From positions 67,811 to 131,810 of the forward strand of contig DATEOF010000093.1 in the NCBI GenBank assembly GCA_035274465.1: a stretch of DNA of 64,000 nt, in the 5' to 3' direction. The position numbers and the translations under genes are program-made. Below the pieces are notes generated by a model. That model searched no databases, was not told the origin of the DNA, and saw nothing but the letters and a program-made list of their open reading frames with translations. Shown here in pieces: positions 62,471-64,000 of this stretch. This DNA is from JADGRF01 sp035274465. Its GTDB lineage: Bacteria; Myxococcota_A; Polyangia; Polyangiales; JAFGIB01. Every line of letters starts with the position of its first letter. Within the stretch, counting starts at the first letter, position 1.

Positions 62471-63577
62471 ATGGTGAGCGCGGAGAAGCGCGACTATTAC
62501 GAGTTGTTGGGTGTGGCACGCGGCGCGAGCGCGGATGAGCTCAAGCGCGCCTACAAGCAGCTGGCCATCAAGTACCACCCGGACAAGAACCCGGGCGACG
62601 TGCGCGCCGAAGAGCACTTCAAGCGCGTCAGCGAGGCCTACGCCGTCCTGAGTGACACGGACAAGCGCCGCCGCTACGACCAGTTCGGCCACGCGGCGTT
62701 CGACCCCGCGCGCGGTGGCACCGGCTTCGACCCGTCCGACTTCAGTGCTATCGGCGAGATGCTCGAGGGCTTCCTCGACGACATGTTCGGCCGCCGCGGC
62801 GGCGCGTCGCGCATGCCGAAGGACCTTCGCTACAACCTGCAGATTTCGTTCGAAGAGGCGGCGCTCGGCGCGGACCGCATCATCGAGTACGCGCGCGACG
62901 AGCTGTGCGAGCAGTGCCGGGGCGCGCGCTTCGAGCCGGGCGTGACCTCGCCCGAGTGTCCCGCCTGTCGCGGGCGCGGGGAGGTGCGCGTGCAGCGCGG
63001 CTTCTTCGCCACCTCGCGGCCGTGCGTCTCGTGCGAGGGGACGGGCGTGCGGGTCGAGGCGCGCTGTAACCAGTGCAAGGGCCGCGGCAGCGTGCCGAAG
63101 CAGCAATCGCTGCGCGTGAAGATCCCCGCGGGCGTGGAAGACGGCGCGGTGCGGACCATCAGCGGCATGGGCGAGGAGGTGCCGGCCGGTTCCGGCGACC
63201 TGCACGTGCACGTCGAAGTCGCCGAGCACCCGCTGTTCAAGCGCGATGGCGCCGACGTCTTGTGCGATGTGCCGGTGAGCTTCCCGCAGGCCGCGCTCGG
63301 GGCCAACCTGGACGTGCCGACGCTCGAGGGCCGGGTGAAGATGCGGCTTCCCCCGGGCACGCAGTCGGGCCGCGTGTTCCGGCTGCGGGGCAAGGGCCTG
63401 CCAGTCTTTGGCGGCTACGGCAAAGGCGACGAGCTGGTGAAGGTCATCGTCGAGGTGCCCGCCAAGCTCACGCTTCGCCAGCGCGAGCTGCTCGAGGAGC
63501 TGGCGCAGGAGATGGGCGGCGAGACCCACCCGCAGCAGCAGACGTTCCTGGACAAGCTCAAGAGCCTGTTCGATTGA
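62471..63577 (+). CDS. dnaJ: DnaJ co-chaperone (type I, zinc-containing)
   Basis: Hsp40 co-chaperone of 368 residues. Residues 8-72 are the J domain with the HPD motif (YHPDKN). A short linker rather than a long Gly/Phe region follows. The four zinc-binding CxxCxGx repeats are visible: CEQCRGA, CPACRGR, CVSCEGT, CNQCKGR. The C-terminal substrate-binding domain follows (LRVKIPAGVEDG, FPQAALGANLDVPTLEG). ATG 62471 follows GGAG 5-6 nt upstream. dnaK and grpE are not in this window. It works with DnaK and with ClpB encoded at 6.5 kb. Confidence 0.95.
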   Translation: MVSAEKRDYYELLGVARGASADELKRAYKQLAIKYHPDKNPGDVRAEEHFKRVSEAYAVLSDTDKRRRYDQFGHAAFDPARGGTGFDPSDFSAIGEMLEGFLDDMFGRRGGASRMPKDLRYNLQISFEEAALGADRIIEYARDELCEQCRGARFEPGVTSPECPACRGRGEVRVQRGFFATSRPCVSCEGTGVRVEARCNQCKGRGSVPKQQSLRVKIPAGVEDGAVRTISGMGEEVPAGSGDLHVHVEVAEHPLFKRDGADVLCDVPVSFPQAALGANLDVPTLEGRVKMRLPPGTQSGRVFRLRGKGLPVFGGYGKGDELVKVIVEVPAKLTLRQRELLEELAQEMGGETHPQQQTFLDKLKSLFD

Positions 63578-63586
63578 GGGCGGCGC

Positions 63587-64000
63587 ATGCCGATCGATCT
63601 CGATCAGTTGTCGCGGAGCCTGTCGCAGGCCGACGACGCGGTGCGCATCACCGGTCGCTTGCGGGGTGCGCTGGGGCTGTCGCTGTCGATCGACCTGCCC
63701 GACGCACGGGTCGGTGAGCTGGTCGAGATCCAGCGTTCGGACGGGCGGCCGCTGCTGGCGGAGATCGTCGGGTTCGACGCCGAGGGCGTGAACGTCTTGC
63801 CGCTGGGAGCGGCAGATGGGCTCGGCCCCGACGACAAGGTGCTGGCGCTGCGCCGGCCGCTGCGGATCCGCTGCGGCGACGATTTACTGGGCCGCGTGCT
63901 GGACGGTCTGGGCGAGCCGATCGACGGCGGCGCCGCGTTGACCGGCTCGCTGCGCGATGTCGACGGTCCGGCGCCGCTGCCGCTCGCGCGCACGCGGGTC
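63587..64000 (+). CDS. FliI/SctN-type ATPase, 3' partial
   Basis: N-terminal 138 residues of a rotary-type ATPase of flagellar or type III secretion systems. Seen: VGELVEIQRSDGRPLLAEIVGF, then VLPLG, LRIRCGDDLLGRVLDGLGEPIDG, the beta-barrel and hinge shared by FliI, SctN and F1-type subunits. The Walker A lies beyond the window. ATG 63587 is 9 nt after the dnaJ stop. Whether it is flagellar or secretory cannot be told; most myxobacteria lack flagella, so a secretion-type or orphan ATPase is likelier (inference). Confidence 0.85.
   Translation, partial: MPIDLDQLSRSLSQADDAVRITGRLRGALGLSLSIDLPDARVGELVEIQRSDGRPLLAEIVGFDAEGVNVLPLGAADGLGPDDKVLALRRPLRIRCGDDLLGRVLDGLGEPIDGGAALTGSLRDVDGPAPLPLARTRV

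Noticed and set aside
62294..63529. N-terminal extension of the pseudouridine synthase under dnaJ
   Set aside because: The extension is antisense to dnaJ and adds about 400 residues with no homology. The S4 domain begins right after ATG 62293.

Overview
The window is GC-rich bacterial chromosome (about 70% GC in hand-sampled coding lines) with many lipoproteins, GTG and TTG starts and tightly overlapping genes. It carries a Hanks-type kinase fused to an ATPase/TPR region, a CHAT protease, ECF sigma/anti-sigma pairs, a subtilase, a metzincin-vWA protein, and a DUF1592/DUF1552 pair beside dnaA-dnaN-recF. That mixture suggests a Myxococcota (Polyangia-like) chromosome. This is inferred from gene content only; there is no rRNA in the window.

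Layout. 1-9.2 kb (+): end of an M20 peptidase, an OmpA lipoprotein, a CheA-like sensor kinase coupled to a di-heme peroxidase and a small cytochrome, then clpB. 9.2-15 kb (-): a SnoaL-like protein, a secreted metzincin-vWA protein with its partner, and a subtilase coupled to a Cys-rich lipoprotein. 15.4-18.1 kb: a sigma-factor/membrane-protein pair followed by two broken genes facing head to head. 18.1-32 kb (-): BNR-repeat protein, membrane-anchored lipase, a large lower-GC membrane/TPR protein, a TPR-CHAT protease and a giant Ser/Thr kinase. 32.1-40.8 kb (-): seven genes with gaps of 10 nt or less, or 4-nt overlaps. They encode a hydrolase-glycosyltransferase fusion, an ABC exporter, two acetyltransferases, two glycosyltransferases and a PIG-L deacetylase, probably for making and exporting an envelope glycoconjugate. 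41-45 kb: a methyltransferase diverging from rpsU, a lipoprotein, an RpoE-like sigma/anti-sigma pair and an outer-membrane barrel. 45.5-49.6 kb (+): dnaA, a probable oriC, dnaN, recF. 49.6-64 kb: DUF1592/DUF1552 pair, a pyrophosphatase-like protein with DUF3025, an SMP-30-like protein, PhoX with a diheme lipoprotein, a small conserved Cys protein, an HSL-type esterase, an RluA-type synthase, dnaJ, and the start of a FliI/SctN ATPase.

Gene direction changes near 45.3 kb: mostly minus to the left and mostly plus to the right. This fits a bidirectional origin at dnaA/dnaN. The dnaA-dnaN gap holds three near-consensus DnaA boxes, an AT-rich stretch and nine GATC sites in 189 bp.

The most unusual items are the seven-gene glycoconjugate cluster, the kinase/CHAT neighbourhood (the kinase's ATPase P-loop has Arg in place of Lys), the head-to-head gene remnants at 16.7-18.1 kb, and three convergent gene pairs whose TAG stops share one CTAG palindrome.
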